A stretch of 64,000 nucleotides of DNA, taken from Onstottus_B arcticum (lineage in GTDB: Bacteria > Acidobacteriota > Blastocatellia > UBA7656). A program made the position numbers and the translations under genes. Where the stretch lies: NCBI GenBank assembly GCA_038040485.1, contig JBBPIE010000037.1:1-64000 (forward strand), read 5' to 3'. Position 1 is the first letter of the stretch, and every line of letters starts with the position of its first letter. The notes beneath the pieces are model-generated. The model saw only the letters and a list, made by a program, of their open reading frames with translations. It had not been told where the DNA came from and ran no database searches. Shown here in pieces: positions 28,101 through 36,201 of the stretch.

Positions 28101-28826
28101 TTTGTCTCGGCGCTGTCGACCCAAGGAAGCTGCAGTGGTACGAGCACCGTTACTTGCGATGTTGGAACAATGGCGAGCAGCGCTTCAGTCACAATCACGA
28201 TCGTCGTTGCGCCAGCAGCAGGCGGAACGATAGTGAATACAGCGGGGGTCGGCCTCAACACTACCGACCCTAACCTCGACAACAACAGTTCGACCGCTAC
28301 AACAGTCATCACTGGCTATTCCATCACTCCGACGAGTGTATTCTTGCCTCGAGGAGGTGGTAGCGGAGAGGTCACAGTCATAACGTCCGGCTCTTGTAGC
28401 TGGACGACTGTAAATAATGACAGTTGGATAATCCTGAAGTCACTAGAGGGCGGAACCGGCAACGGTCAAATTGGCTTCGAGTTGCGCGAGAACTCCACTG
28501 GCAGCGCACGGTTCGGTACGCTGACTATAGCGGGGCAGACTTTTACGGTGCTTCAGAACACAGCCGGTTGCGTTTATGGAATTGTGCCTACGAATGCCAC
28601 AATCGGCGGAAGCGGTGGAACTCGGACTATCAGCCTGCAAACATCAGCAGAATGCGGATGGCAGCCTGCGACCAGTGTCAGTTGGATAACGATCACTTCG
28701 GCCAGCTTGGGAATAGGTAACGCTGTGATTAGTTACTCTGTGGCGCCTAATCCCGGGCCGACAAGTCGCGGCGGCAAGATATTCGTAGGCGGGCAGACTT
28801 TGAATCTAAAACAAACGTTTCCGTAA
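25152..28826 (+). CDS. Large secreted metzincin-like protease with TSP3, DUF11 and BACON-like domains
   Basis: 1224 residues; AAGGAGG precedes the ATG. Signal peptide (RSFILLLVLLAFWFLVSQ) at the N-terminus. Residues ~30-480 are a beta-rich region with repeated INDxGxVSFIG and SDNGTLIV-type phrases (propeller-like). Near residues 710-740 is a complete zinc-protease motif HEMGHTLGLRHGG (HExxHxxGxxH) followed by a SVMSYSRQ Met-turn, the metzincin arrangement. A thrombospondin type 3 repeat (DVDGDGVLNAFDNCPLIDNP) lies near 900. A DUF11 domain (ADLSLSITDSPDP; TNSGPNSAEGVTVRDELPSG) follows, then two BACON-like modules (CSWTTVNNDSWI; CGWQPATSVSWITI). It is predicted to be a secreted, calcium-dependent, zinc endopeptidase; the substrate is unknown. 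Confidence 0.8.
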   Translation: MSLKRSFILLLVLLAFWFLVSQRERGHAQGPTIVSGKFYKLDVIAASNEAPLASVLAAPSINDGGVVSFIGTTTGGGKNVFVSNAVGTYTSLNAPGSNNTFLGNCQINNSKQIAVVENVGLNQQLRIWDGNTTNTSIVAAGSTAAFNDFARIFPNPSLNNSPNNSRQLAFSGQAKTTFTALLITGIRTDPSFSQTPQNATPAPMLSDNGTLIVRAGSLSTNPIRLYNYNLAAFTDIATTAMGFSALGERPGISDDGQVIVFYGNLGPNALNLTEGPGIFASIDIGGGTRRIIRIANRQIENIPAAGGNDDGVCDPGETCQNGELELDAANASFLNSFDANSRVAVAHQSLGAAGIQDDSFVVSFIGTPNRASSAPQVFSAQRGLWTIRVDVKLESGNLREKPFRPIPVIQINDRIGARTITDVVVYDQIANATTDDAFMPRTQRLGDHKVAFFASTNMGDTIVRGSHLDSDEDGLLDNWETMGVDFDGNGTIDLALNQAPFNSNPTRKDLFVEIDYMDGGGHTHRPDRRPDGNPLAGATVIQAVTNAFAAAPVTNLAGANGITLHAMVDESLPEINSIRFASRGPGATDDFYDLKWGSNAAGNQGNMCGIGANDGHFGSAADRSSANCASVLGARRLIFRYCIFAHDHTEAPVSSGRAELPGNDFIVSLRVHEPAAIPDWEKQARIQANRWGGATFDREWADIQAGTFMHEMGHTLGLRHGGVDHINCKPNYLSVMSYSRQMNAAGIPVGVPGAPNMPIRTNRPLDYARGFNGGPLPALNETTLNEAGGINGAAGLLTRFGIGATGVSAIGRSSGSIDWNNNGVPNNPISADINFQSDVGACPASPGQTLVSQDDWTSLVYDFRNSQDFSDGDILTTVFAGDELTAIDYLNAGLGGTDVDGDGVLNAFDNCPLIDNPDQADSNGNGIGDVCDGISADLSLSITDSPDPILCSDLLTYTITVTNSGPNSAEGVTVRDELPSGVTFVSALSTQGSCSGTSTVTCDVGTMASSASVTITIVVAPAAGGTIVNTAGVGLNTTDPNLDNNSSTATTVITGYSITPTSVFLPRGGGSGEVTVITSGSCSWTTVNNDSWIILKSLEGGTGNGQIGFELRENSTGSARFGTLTIAGQTFTVLQNTAGCVYGIVPTNATIGGSGGTRTISLQTSAECGWQPATSVSWITITSASLGIGNAVISYSVAPNPGPTSRGGKIFVGGQTLNLKQTFP

Positions 28827-28949
28827 AATATGCCGAGAATCAAGTCATCATCTCACGAGGTACAACCAGGAATGGGTTCGAGGTTTCGGAAGTCATTTCG
28901 CGATCGGGCGGAACCGCCGCTGATTGCCATTTAAGAACCGATCGAATTC

Positions 28950-28997
28950 ATGCGAGTGGGACGCCCGCGCTCCCAGGTCGCCCGCGTTCCCAGGTCG
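28950..28997. repeat. Short direct repeat next to the dehydrogenase subunit gene
   Basis: A 16-19 bp unit around CGCCCGCG(C/T)TCCCAGGTCGC is present twice in tandem between convergent genes. It is too short to assign; simple sequence repeat. Confidence 0.4.
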
Positions 28998-29612
28998 CTA
29001 CTGCTGATGCTCGGGGTGCGTGCAGCCGGTGAACTCCTTCAGATAAGTGTTGCCCTTGTAGTGCAGCTCTTTGTGAATGCCGATCTCGGACGTGTAGTAG
29101 CCATCGACGGTTGCGTACTTGATCGTGCGGAAGAATCTCTCTTCGACAGTTTGAGGCGACTTCTCATTCTTGCTGATCTCGTTTAGCAACTCGATCTGCT
29201 GAGATACGCTCGCGTCGGGGAACTGCTTCCCGAACCGGTCGCGGCTCATCTTGTTGATCGCCGCCAGTCCTTCACGCCAGGTCTGCTTCGTTGGATCGGG
29301 CGATGCGCTGACTATCAGGTCGATGTACTCGTTGACCTTCGCGGCTTTTGCGCCGGGCGAGCTATCGTCGGCGGGGATGATGCGCTCAGACATCTCTATG
29401 ACTGTGCGGTTTTCGTCTTCGGTGAAGAAGCGGAGCGGTTGCGGTTGCGCGGCGGCCGTCGATTGCGCTGCGTGGTTTGCGTGAACGTGCGCGGGCGCTT
29501 CTTGAGCCTGTGACCTTGCTCCAAGCACGGGCAGAGTGGCGATGACACCGGCTCCAACGCCGATAGTTTTGATCGCTTCTCTGCGAGTTATCTCGTCCTT
29601 ATCGTTCGCCAT
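28998..29612 (-). CDS. Gluconate 2-dehydrogenase subunit 3-like protein
   Basis: 204 residues from ATG 29612, which follows GGAGGTG. An N-terminal twin-arginine-like signal (TRREAIKTIGVGAGVIATLPV) suggests export through Tat. The body matches the gluconate 2-dehydrogenase subunit 3 family (RFFTEDENRTVIEMSERIIP; ADDSSPGAKAAKVNEYID; FFRTIKYATVDGYYTSEIG; YKGNTYLKEFTGCTHPEH), which normally partners a GMC-type flavin oxidoreductase. No such large subunit lies within the window, so the partner must be elsewhere. It is probably co-transcribed with the small gene upstream. Confidence 0.8.
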   Translation of the reverse strand: MANDKDEITRREAIKTIGVGAGVIATLPVLGARSQAQEAPAHVHANHAAQSTAAAQPQPLRFFTEDENRTVIEMSERIIPADDSSPGAKAAKVNEYIDLIVSASPDPTKQTWREGLAAINKMSRDRFGKQFPDASVSQQIELLNEISKNEKSPQTVEERFFRTIKYATVDGYYTSEIGIHKELHYKGNTYLKEFTGCTHPEHQQ

Positions 29613-29654
29613 CAACACCTCCATCCGGGATGTCAATCCAGCCCGTCGAGTCCG

Positions 29655-29903
29655 TCAGGCTCGGCGTTTCAGCACCGAGCTGAACAACCGTCTGCGCTCC
29701 GGGCTCTCAGGAGCGCGCACGACGCGGCAAGAAACCTGAGACCCAATTCGATCCAGATCGTCGAGCCAATCCGGGTCAGCGCGATAATGGCCTTCGCCGT
29801 CGTCGAGCAACTTTCGTTCAGGGAATTGGTCTTGCCACTCGACGTGAAACGCGCGGCCCCAGAATTCGTCTTTGCCTTTGATTTCGATTCTGATTCGCCG
29901 CAT
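29655..29903 (-). CDS. Small hypothetical protein
   Basis: About 82 residues from ATG 29903 (MRRIRIEIKGKDEFWGRAF). No family recognised. The protein is charged, with an aspartate-rich middle (LLDDGEGHYRADPDWLDDLD) and a basic end; no signal or membrane segment. Support comes from a good promoter just upstream (29966-29993), a G-rich ribosome-binding motif and a position 43 bp ahead of the dehydrogenase subunit on the same strand. A longer start at 29942 is possible but would run into the promoter-proximal leader. Confidence 0.5.
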   Translation of the reverse strand: MRRIRIEIKGKDEFWGRAFHVEWQDQFPERKLLDDGEGHYRADPDWLDDLDRIGSQVSCRVVRAPESPERRRLFSSVLKRRA

Positions 29904-29965
29904 CACGCTCGATAGTCCCTCTAGCCAGGCGGCCCGAATCACCCATTCTGAAATCAGGCAGCAAA

Positions 29966-29993
29966 GCTATATCAGAGCTAATCGGCTTGTCAA
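29966..29993 (-). promoter_or_regulatory. Sigma70-type promoter of the small gene/dehydrogenase-subunit operon
   Basis: On the minus strand TTGACA (29988-29993) and TATAGC (29966-29971) are 16 bp apart, about 60 bp before the ATG at 29903. Confidence 0.55.
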
Positions 29994-30322
29994 ACTTGAG
30001 AGATTGAAGGAGTGCGCGTCAGATTTTCGCGTACAAGTGAGCGGGACCGCGTAGCGGTTGCCTATCGATAGTATCGGACAATCAGATCAGCCGCGGCTAC
30101 CTCCCGAGCGACAGATTTCGAAGCGCTGGCCAGTGCGCAAGATGCAGTACGGTTCAGGTAGCCGCGATGCGGCCAGTCTAAGACTCATTGTCGCGTTTCT
30201 ATCGACAGGAAGCCGCTACGCGGCCAGCGGACCAGGCTGGACCACACTACGCGAAGAGTTGAAGCGCACCCGATTCGTCTTGCTCGAATGACGCTCTGAA
30301 CCGTTTCTGCTAAGATTCAACT
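29994..30322. other. Intergenic region upstream of recF
   Basis: No supported gene. An imperfect inverted pair CCGCGGCTACC / GGTAGCCGCG occurs near 30092 and 30159. A TAAGAT hexamer at about 30312 may be the -10 of recF, with no convincing -35. Confidence 0.4.
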
Positions 30323-31564
30323 ATGCTGCTGACTCGAATTGAAGCTTCAGGTTTTCGCAACCTTGAAGGCTTCGCGGAGTTCGGCTCGGGGCTCAACATC
30401 TTCTACGGCGACAACGCTCACGGTAAGACCAACTGGCTGGAAGCCATCTACCTTCTCGGCACGACAAAATCGTTTCGGACAACCCAGGTTCGAGAGTGCA
30501 TCGCGTTCGACCAGCCGCAATGTCTTCTTAGAGGAGACACCTTGCGAGGTTCGCTCACCAAACAGGTGCAGCTTCTCCTCACCGAAAACACAAAAGAGCT
30601 TTATCTCAACGGCAAGCGCGAAGCGCTGGTGCGCTACATCGGCAATCTCGATGTGTTTGTGTTCTCGCTCGAAGAAATGGATGTGATTCGCGGCGATCCG
30701 GGCCGGCGCCGGCGCTTTCTTGACCGAGGCGTTGTGAGCGCTTCCCCATCATTTCTCGGCACGCTTGCCCGGTACAACAACGTCATCAAGCAGAAGAACC
30801 GGTTGCTCGGCGAAGCGAGCGCGAGCGACGAGCCGCAGCGCTTCCAGAGTGAGGTCGAAGCCTGGAACGACCAACTCGTCGAGCTCGGCGCCGATATTCA
30901 CAATGGCCGGACGAGCTATGTCGAAAGGTTGAACAGCGAGCTTGAAACGAACGACCACGGGCACGCGCTGTTCGGCGCCGAACGCATAAACGTGCGCTAC
31001 CGCTCGCAGCTCGAAGGTAAAGGCGATTTGGATCGGTTCGCCGAACTTTTTCGCGAGCGACTGGCGCTGAGATTGAAGGCTGAAATTGAGGCCGGACACT
31101 CGCTGATCGGGCCCCATCGCGACGATCTGGAGATTACGGCCGACGGCCGCGAAGTGTCCCGCTACGGAAGCGCCGGCCAGCAGCGAAGTGCCTTATTACT
31201 CCTTGATTTAGCGCAGGTCTCAATCTATACTCAGATTTACGACGAAAGCCCCGTTTTGCTCATCGATGACATCGATGCCGAGCTGGATCGAGGACGGATT
31301 GAATCGTTACTTTCCGAGCTTGAAGGCCGGGTTCAAACCTTTGTCAGCACGTCGCGCAGGGCAATAGCCAATCGCTACCGCGACCGCGCTTCCGTGTACT
31401 GCGTGGAGCGAGGCCGGGCGACTGTCGAGGCAGGCACTGCGGCGATCCGGCCATCGCCGGACGGGGTTAACGATGAAACGGATGGGCGCGGCTTCCAGCC
31501 AGATGAGCTTGTGGAGCGAGACGGCGGCGAAGCCGGGCAGACCATTGAAGCAAGTTTTGACTAA
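30323..31564 (+). CDS. recF: DNA replication and repair protein RecF
   Basis: 413 residues, slightly longer than the usual 360-370. RecF is an SMC-like ATPase that loads RecA at gaps with RecO and RecR. The N-terminus has the family pattern FRNLEGFAEF and Walker A GDNAHGKTN at residues 29-37; KSFRTTQVRECI follows. The middle shows RRRFLDRGV and YNNVIKQKNRLL. The C-terminal ABC part has LIGPHRDDLEI, the signature-like YGSAGQQRSALLLLDLAQ, and Walker B LLIDDIDAELD. A non-conserved tail of about 45 residues follows residue 368. The gene ends 10 bp before the gyrB GTG, so both form an operon. dnaA and dnaN, often nearby, are absent from the window. Confidence 0.94.
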   Translation: MLLTRIEASGFRNLEGFAEFGSGLNIFYGDNAHGKTNWLEAIYLLGTTKSFRTTQVRECIAFDQPQCLLRGDTLRGSLTKQVQLLLTENTKELYLNGKREALVRYIGNLDVFVFSLEEMDVIRGDPGRRRRFLDRGVVSASPSFLGTLARYNNVIKQKNRLLGEASASDEPQRFQSEVEAWNDQLVELGADIHNGRTSYVERLNSELETNDHGHALFGAERINVRYRSQLEGKGDLDRFAELFRERLALRLKAEIEAGHSLIGPHRDDLEITADGREVSRYGSAGQQRSALLLLDLAQVSIYTQIYDESPVLLIDDIDAELDRGRIESLLSELEGRVQTFVSTSRRAIANRYRDRASVYCVERGRATVEAGTAAIRPSPDGVNDETDGRGFQPDELVERDGGEAGQTIEASFD

Positions 31565-31574
31565 GGAGACGAGT

Positions 31575-34004
31575 GTGGCCAATAGCTCACAGGATTACGG
31601 CGCGGCTTCGATCACGGTTCTCGAGGGACGAGACGCGGTTCGCAAGCGGCCGGCGATGTACATAGGTTCAACAAGCGAACTCGGTCTTCATCATCTGGTT
31701 TACGAGGTTGTTGACAATTCAATCGACGAAGCGCTGGCAGGCTACTGCGACCGCGTCGAAGTCTTTATTCATCTCGACAATTCGATCACAGTCATCGACA
31801 ACGGCCGCGGAATCCCAGTCGACATCCATAAACAGGAGAAGATATCGGCCGCCGAAGTCGTTCTGACCAAGCTTCACGCCGGCGGCAAGTTCGATACGAA
31901 CGCTTACAAAGTTTCGGGCGGGCTTCACGGCGTGGGCGTCTCGGTCGTGAACTTCCTGTCCGAGAAGCTGACTCTTGAGATCTGGCGCGACGGACACACT
32001 TACGAGCAGGAGTACGCGCGTGGCATCGCGCTGGCCCGCCTCCAGCAGACCGGTAACACCAAAAGGCGAGGCACGAAAGTAACATTCAAACCCGACACTG
32101 AGATCTTCGATGTGATCGAGTTCAACTTCGACACGCTCTCGCAGCGGTTGCGCGAGAAAGCGTTTTTGAATTCCGGCATTCGCATCACCATCCTCGACGA
32201 GCGAACCGAGAAGTCTCATGAGTTTTTCTACAAGGGCGGCATCGCCGAGTTTGTGAGACACCTGAACAAAAGCAAAAACATCTTGCACCCTCAGCCGATT
32301 CACTTCGAGAAGGAATCGATCGACGCCGACCCTGTCGGGATCGAAGTCGCCATCCAGTACAACGACGGCTACAACGAGATCGTGCATTCATTCGCGAACA
32401 ACATAAACACGGTTGACGGCGGCACGCACCTGACTGGCTTTCGCGCGGCATTGACGCGGACGATCAACAACTATGCGAAGTCGTCTTCGCTGTTCAAAAA
32501 GGACGACGAGAAGCTTGCTCCGGAAGACGTTCGCGAGGGACTGGTCGCAGTCATCAGCGTAAAGCTTCCTCAGCCGCAGTTCGAGGGTCAGACCAAAGGC
32601 AAGCTCAACTCGGACGTCAAAGGACAGGTCGAAGCTTTCGTGAATGAGAACCTCGGCCGTTACTTTGAAGAAAACCCTTCGGTCGGCAAGAAGATCATTG
32701 CCAAGGCGATCGACGCGGCCCGCGCACGCGAAGCGGCGCGCAAGGCTCGCGACCTGACTCGCCGCAAAGGCGCGCTCGATTCCGCCGCGCTTCCGGGCAA
32801 GCTCGCCGACTGCTCCGAAAAGGACCCGGCGCTGTGCGAGCTGTTTCTGGTCGAGGGCGACTCGGCCGGCGGCAGCGCCAAGCAGGGCCGAAACCGCCAA
32901 TATCAGGCGATACTCCCGCTCAAGGGAAAGATCATCAACGTCGAGAAGGCGCGCTACGACAAGATGCTCGGCCACTCGGAAATCCGAACGATGATCACCG
33001 CGCTCGGGACGGGCATTGGCACGACGGACTTCGATCTGGCAAAGCTTCGCTACCACCGGGTCATACTGCTGTGCGACGCGGACGTTGACGGCTCACACAT
33101 TCGCACGCTGCTGCTCACTTTCTTTTACCGGCAGATGCCCGAGCTGATCGACCACGGGCACATCTATATCGCGCAGCCGCCGTTGTTCAAGATAAAGAAG
33201 GGCAAACACGAACAGTACATGCACGACGAGAAGGAGCTGTCGAAATACCTGATGGGCAAGGCTACCGAGAACATCAAGGTCACGGTGAAAGCGACGGACA
33301 AGGAGCTGAAGGGCGCGGAGCTTCGCAAGACGCTGGAGAAGCTTGCGGAGATGAACAACTACTTCGACAAGCTCGAACGCCGCGTTCACGACCGCAAGAT
33401 AGTCGATATCGTTATCGAAGCGCTCGCCGGACCTGATGGAGTATTGAAGTCGGGAGGCGGACTGAAACTGCACGAAGTGTTCGAGAAGGAGAAGCATCTG
33501 GAGAAAGTCGCCAAAGCGCTCGAGGCTGGAAACTACGAGACCGAGATCGAAGGCGACGAAGAACACGGCAAGTTCGAGATCGCCGTGGCGCGGTCGCGCG
33601 GCAACGGCCGGATCGTTATCGATTGGGAGCTTGCAACTCACGTCGAATTTCAAAAAGCCGTGCAGCTTTATGGCGAGCTCCAGGATTTGAGCCGGCCGCC
33701 CTTTCTGATCAGCGAAAACGGCACTCATACAGCTATCGACTCGCGTCCGGCGCTGTTGGAACACGTGATGAGCGCCGCCAAGAAAGACCTCTCCATTCAG
33801 CGGTACAAAGGTTTGGGCGAGATGAACCCCGAGCAGCTCTGGGAGACGACTCTTAATCCGGAGACTCGAACGATCCTGAACGTTCAGGTGAACGACGCGG
33901 TCGAGACCGACGAGATGTTCACCGTATTGATGGGCGACGCAGTCGAGCCTCGCAGAAAGTTCATCGAAGAGAACGCTCTGGATGTGAAGAATTTGGATAT
34001 CTAG
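31575..34004 (+). CDS. gyrB: DNA gyrase subunit B
   Basis: 809 residues from GTG 31575, six bases after AAGGAG. GyrB is the ATPase subunit of gyrase, which introduces negative supercoils. GHKL ATPase domain: VLEGRDAVRKRPAMYIG, EVVDNSIDEAL, IDNGRGIPVD and GGLHGVGVSVVN. Transducer domain follows. The TOPRIM domain has EGDSAGGSAKQGR and LCDADVDGSHIRTL. The C-terminus has the QRYKGLGEMNPEQLWETT signature. The open frame extends into recF, but homology begins at the GTG. An intrinsic terminator follows the stop. Confidence 0.96.
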   Translation: MANSSQDYGAASITVLEGRDAVRKRPAMYIGSTSELGLHHLVYEVVDNSIDEALAGYCDRVEVFIHLDNSITVIDNGRGIPVDIHKQEKISAAEVVLTKLHAGGKFDTNAYKVSGGLHGVGVSVVNFLSEKLTLEIWRDGHTYEQEYARGIALARLQQTGNTKRRGTKVTFKPDTEIFDVIEFNFDTLSQRLREKAFLNSGIRITILDERTEKSHEFFYKGGIAEFVRHLNKSKNILHPQPIHFEKESIDADPVGIEVAIQYNDGYNEIVHSFANNINTVDGGTHLTGFRAALTRTINNYAKSSSLFKKDDEKLAPEDVREGLVAVISVKLPQPQFEGQTKGKLNSDVKGQVEAFVNENLGRYFEENPSVGKKIIAKAIDAARAREAARKARDLTRRKGALDSAALPGKLADCSEKDPALCELFLVEGDSAGGSAKQGRNRQYQAILPLKGKIINVEKARYDKMLGHSEIRTMITALGTGIGTTDFDLAKLRYHRVILLCDADVDGSHIRTLLLTFFYRQMPELIDHGHIYIAQPPLFKIKKGKHEQYMHDEKELSKYLMGKATENIKVTVKATDKELKGAELRKTLEKLAEMNNYFDKLERRVHDRKIVDIVIEALAGPDGVLKSGGGLKLHEVFEKEKHLEKVAKALEAGNYETEIEGDEEHGKFEIAVARSRGNGRIVIDWELATHVEFQKAVQLYGELQDLSRPPFLISENGTHTAIDSRPALLEHVMSAAKKDLSIQRYKGLGEMNPEQLWETTLNPETRTILNVQVNDAVETDEMFTVLMGDAVEPRRKFIEENALDVKNLDI

Positions 34005-34030
34005 CGCGCACGATACATTTTCGAGATCGG

Positions 34031-34063
34031 GGCTGAGGTTGACCTCCTCAGCCTTTTCCTTTT
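34031..34063 (+). terminator. Intrinsic terminator after gyrB
   Basis: GGCTGAGG (34031-34038) pairs with CCTCAGCC (34046-34053) over a 7-base loop and is followed directly by TTTTCCTTTT. It lies 27 bp after the gyrB stop. Confidence 0.85.
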
Positions 34064-34149
34064 CTGTGGCTGCACCCAACGCGTTCGTGCTAAAACTTCG
34101 TCGAACCCCCGGTTAGCGTTGCAAGCGCTTCCCCCATCGAGTCGATTTC

Positions 34150-34165
34150 TTCGAGTTGACTCGAA
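34150..34165. promoter_or_regulatory. Palindrome upstream of the Gp37/Gp68 gene
   Basis: TTCGAGT-TG-ACTCGAA is a perfect inverted repeat with 7-bp arms, about 55 bp before the start codon. It overlaps a TTGACT hexamer that could serve as a -35. It could be an operator, but the accompanying -10 is weak. Confidence 0.3.
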
Positions 34166-34219
34166 TCGATTGTTTTCGTTAATCTTCGACAGATGTTCGC
34201 TTTGGTGCGGAGAGGTAAA

Positions 34220-35017
34220 ATGAGTGAAACATCCAAAATAGAATGGACGGATGCTACGTGGAATCCAGTTCGAGGGTGCACAAAGATCAGTCCTGGCTGC
34301 GCGCATTGCTACGCCGAAACATTCGCGGAGAGATTCCGCGGCGTGCCCAGGCATCCATACGAGCAAGGCTTTGATTTGCGTCTAGTGCCCGACAAGCTGA
34401 CGCAGCCGTTGCTGTGGCGAACACCCAAGAAGATCTTTGTTAACTCAATGAGCGACCTGTTCCAAGAGGATGTGCCTGACGACTACGTCGTGTCCGTCGC
34501 GCGAGTGATGACGGCGGCGAGATGGCACACGTTTCAGGTCCTGACCAAGCGGTCGGAACGTATGCGTGATCTGTTGAACTCTAAGATAGAGTTCGCGGCG
34601 AAAGAGCGGCATATCTGGTGGGGTGTGAGCGTCGAGAACAAGAAGCACGGGCTTCCACGCATAGATCATCTCCGCCAGTCATCCGCACTGCTGCGCTTCC
34701 TTTCTATCGAACCCCTCTTGGAAGACCTCGGCAAAATCAATCTCGATAATATCAACTGGGTAATAGTCGGCGGCGAAAGTGGAGCCGGAGCAAGGCCGAT
34801 GGCGAAGGCTTGGGTCCGAAACATTCGAAGGCAATGCCGAGAGGCGCGGGTGCCCTTCTTCTTCAAGCAGTGGGGTGGCGTTCGAAAGAACGAAGCGGGA
34901 CGGTTGCTTGATGGCCGAACCTATGATGAGTTTCCACAACGCGTCCGTGATTCGGGAATTGATCGAAGCGAGTCCCTTAATCTTCTGAACGAAATCCGGT
35001 CCGCATACGCTCTGTAG
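34220..35017 (+). CDS. Phage Gp37/Gp68 (DUF5131) family three-Cys-motif protein
   Basis: 265 residues from ATG 34220 (preceded by GAGAGG). The N-terminal signature KIEWTDATWNPVRGC is followed by TKISPGCAHCYAETFAERF: three cysteines in a C-x6-C-x2-C-like spacing that resemble a radical-SAM cluster site. FVNSMSDLFQEDVPDD, FQVLTKRSERM, WWGVSVEN, LRFLSIEPLLEDLG and VIVGGESGAGARPM are family blocks, and the C-terminal PFFFKQWGG is typical. These proteins occur in phages and bacteria; their activity is not established. It overlaps no other gene and ends 8 bp before the TcmP gene, its usual partner. A short upstream extension to 34193 is possible. Confidence 0.88.
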   Translation: MSETSKIEWTDATWNPVRGCTKISPGCAHCYAETFAERFRGVPRHPYEQGFDLRLVPDKLTQPLLWRTPKKIFVNSMSDLFQEDVPDDYVVSVARVMTAARWHTFQVLTKRSERMRDLLNSKIEFAAKERHIWWGVSVENKKHGLPRIDHLRQSSALLRFLSIEPLLEDLGKINLDNINWVIVGGESGAGARPMAKAWVRNIRRQCREARVPFFFKQWGGVRKNEAGRLLDGRTYDEFPQRVRDSGIDRSESLNLLNEIRSAYAL

Positions 35018-35025
35018 ACAGCGCT

Positions 35026-36201
35026 ATGAGCGAAGCAAATCTCTACGAAGGCCGGGAACAGACGCTGGTCAAGCATCTGATCCTGGGCAAGTATCTCGAA
35101 CGCTTCGCGATCATCATAGGATTTAACTGGAGCTCTATCACTTACGTAGATTGCTTCTCAGGTCCGTGGAAGTCGCGCTCGCAAGAACTAAAGGATACCT
35201 CGTTCGCGATCGCATTGGCAGAGTTGAGGAAGGCGCGGGAAACACACCGTGCGAGGGGCAGCGATATCCGGCTGCGTTGTTTCTTCCTCGAGAAGAAGCC
35301 TGCCGCGTATGCGAGGCTCGAGCAATACGCTGATCAGATTACCGACGTCGAGATTAAGCCGCACAAGGGTGAACTGGAATCTTCTATCCAAGCGATTCTC
35401 GATTTCGTTGGACAGGACGCGAATACTTTTCCGTTTATTTTCATCGATCCGACCGGCTGGACAGGTTTCGCGATGCAAGACATCGGGCCCTTGTTGAAAC
35501 TCAATCCCGGCGAAGCGCTGATCAATTTTATTACTGGTCACATCAAGCGATTCATAGAGTCACCGCAGGATCAGACGCGAGAGAGCTTCATTAGACTGTT
35601 TGGCTCGGCTGACTTTAAGTCCCGGATCGAAGGACTGGCAAAGCAGGATCGGGAAGATGCCCTTGTTGCCGAGTACTGTGAAAGCGTGAAACGGACTGGC
35701 CGTTTCAAGCACGTATCTCCGGCAATAGTGCTCCATCCAGAAAAGGACCGCACTCACTTCAACCTGATCTATGCCACTCGCCACGATAGCGGCCTCGATG
35801 CATTTAAGGATGCTGAGAAGAGGGCAATGAAGGAAATGGAGCACGCCCGAGCGGAGGCTCAGAGACGGCGGCGTGAGCAGATGAGCGGGATGAGAGATCT
35901 CTTTTCAAGTGATCTGTCACAAGACTCAAACTACTACTCAACCTACTATGAGTCTTTGAGAACTCGCTATCTCTCACCAGCACGAGACTCGGTTGAACAG
36001 GCATTGAGGGCTAAGCGCCGGCTACCTTACGATACCGCCTGGGCGCTTGCACTCGCGCACCCGCTGACCTGGGAGAGTGACCTGAAAGATTGGATCGCGG
36101 CGTGGGTTGACAAGCCTGCGCTGAAGATCGAGGGACTGATCGGTAGGCAGAGGGTGCCACAGCGTGAGAAGGGACACACCTTGGTCTGGATAACTGATTG
36201 A
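35026..36201 (+). CDS. tcmP: Three-Cys-motif partner protein TcmP
   Basis: 391 residues. It matches the TcmP family, defined by being encoded beside Gp37/Gp68 three-Cys proteins. Visible blocks: LVKHLILGKYLERFA, TYVDCFSGPW (methyltransferase-like first strand motif), RCFFLEKKPAAYARLEQY, FIFIDPTGWTGF (a D-P-x-G-W-like motif after a hydrophobic strand, reminiscent of Rossmann methyltransferases) and INFITGHIKRF. The C-terminal half contains a basic helix (ARAEAQRRRREQM). The role is unknown; family context links the pair to phage or mobile elements. Separation of 8 bp from the upstream gene implies one transcript. Confidence 0.85.
   Translation: MSEANLYEGREQTLVKHLILGKYLERFAIIIGFNWSSITYVDCFSGPWKSRSQELKDTSFAIALAELRKARETHRARGSDIRLRCFFLEKKPAAYARLEQYADQITDVEIKPHKGELESSIQAILDFVGQDANTFPFIFIDPTGWTGFAMQDIGPLLKLNPGEALINFITGHIKRFIESPQDQTRESFIRLFGSADFKSRIEGLAKQDREDALVAEYCESVKRTGRFKHVSPAIVLHPEKDRTHFNLIYATRHDSGLDAFKDAEKRAMKEMEHARAEAQRRRREQMSGMRDLFSSDLSQDSNYYSTYYESLRTRYLSPARDSVEQALRAKRRLPYDTAWALALAHPLTWESDLKDWIAAWVDKPALKIEGLIGRQRVPQREKGHTLVWITD

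Noticed and set aside
30058..30291. A 77-codon open frame before recF
   Set aside because: No start signal or homology; codon use unlike neighbours.
30323..34004. Replication origin near recF-gyrB
   Set aside because: dnaA and dnaN are absent and I see no cluster of DnaA boxes or AT-rich unwinding region.
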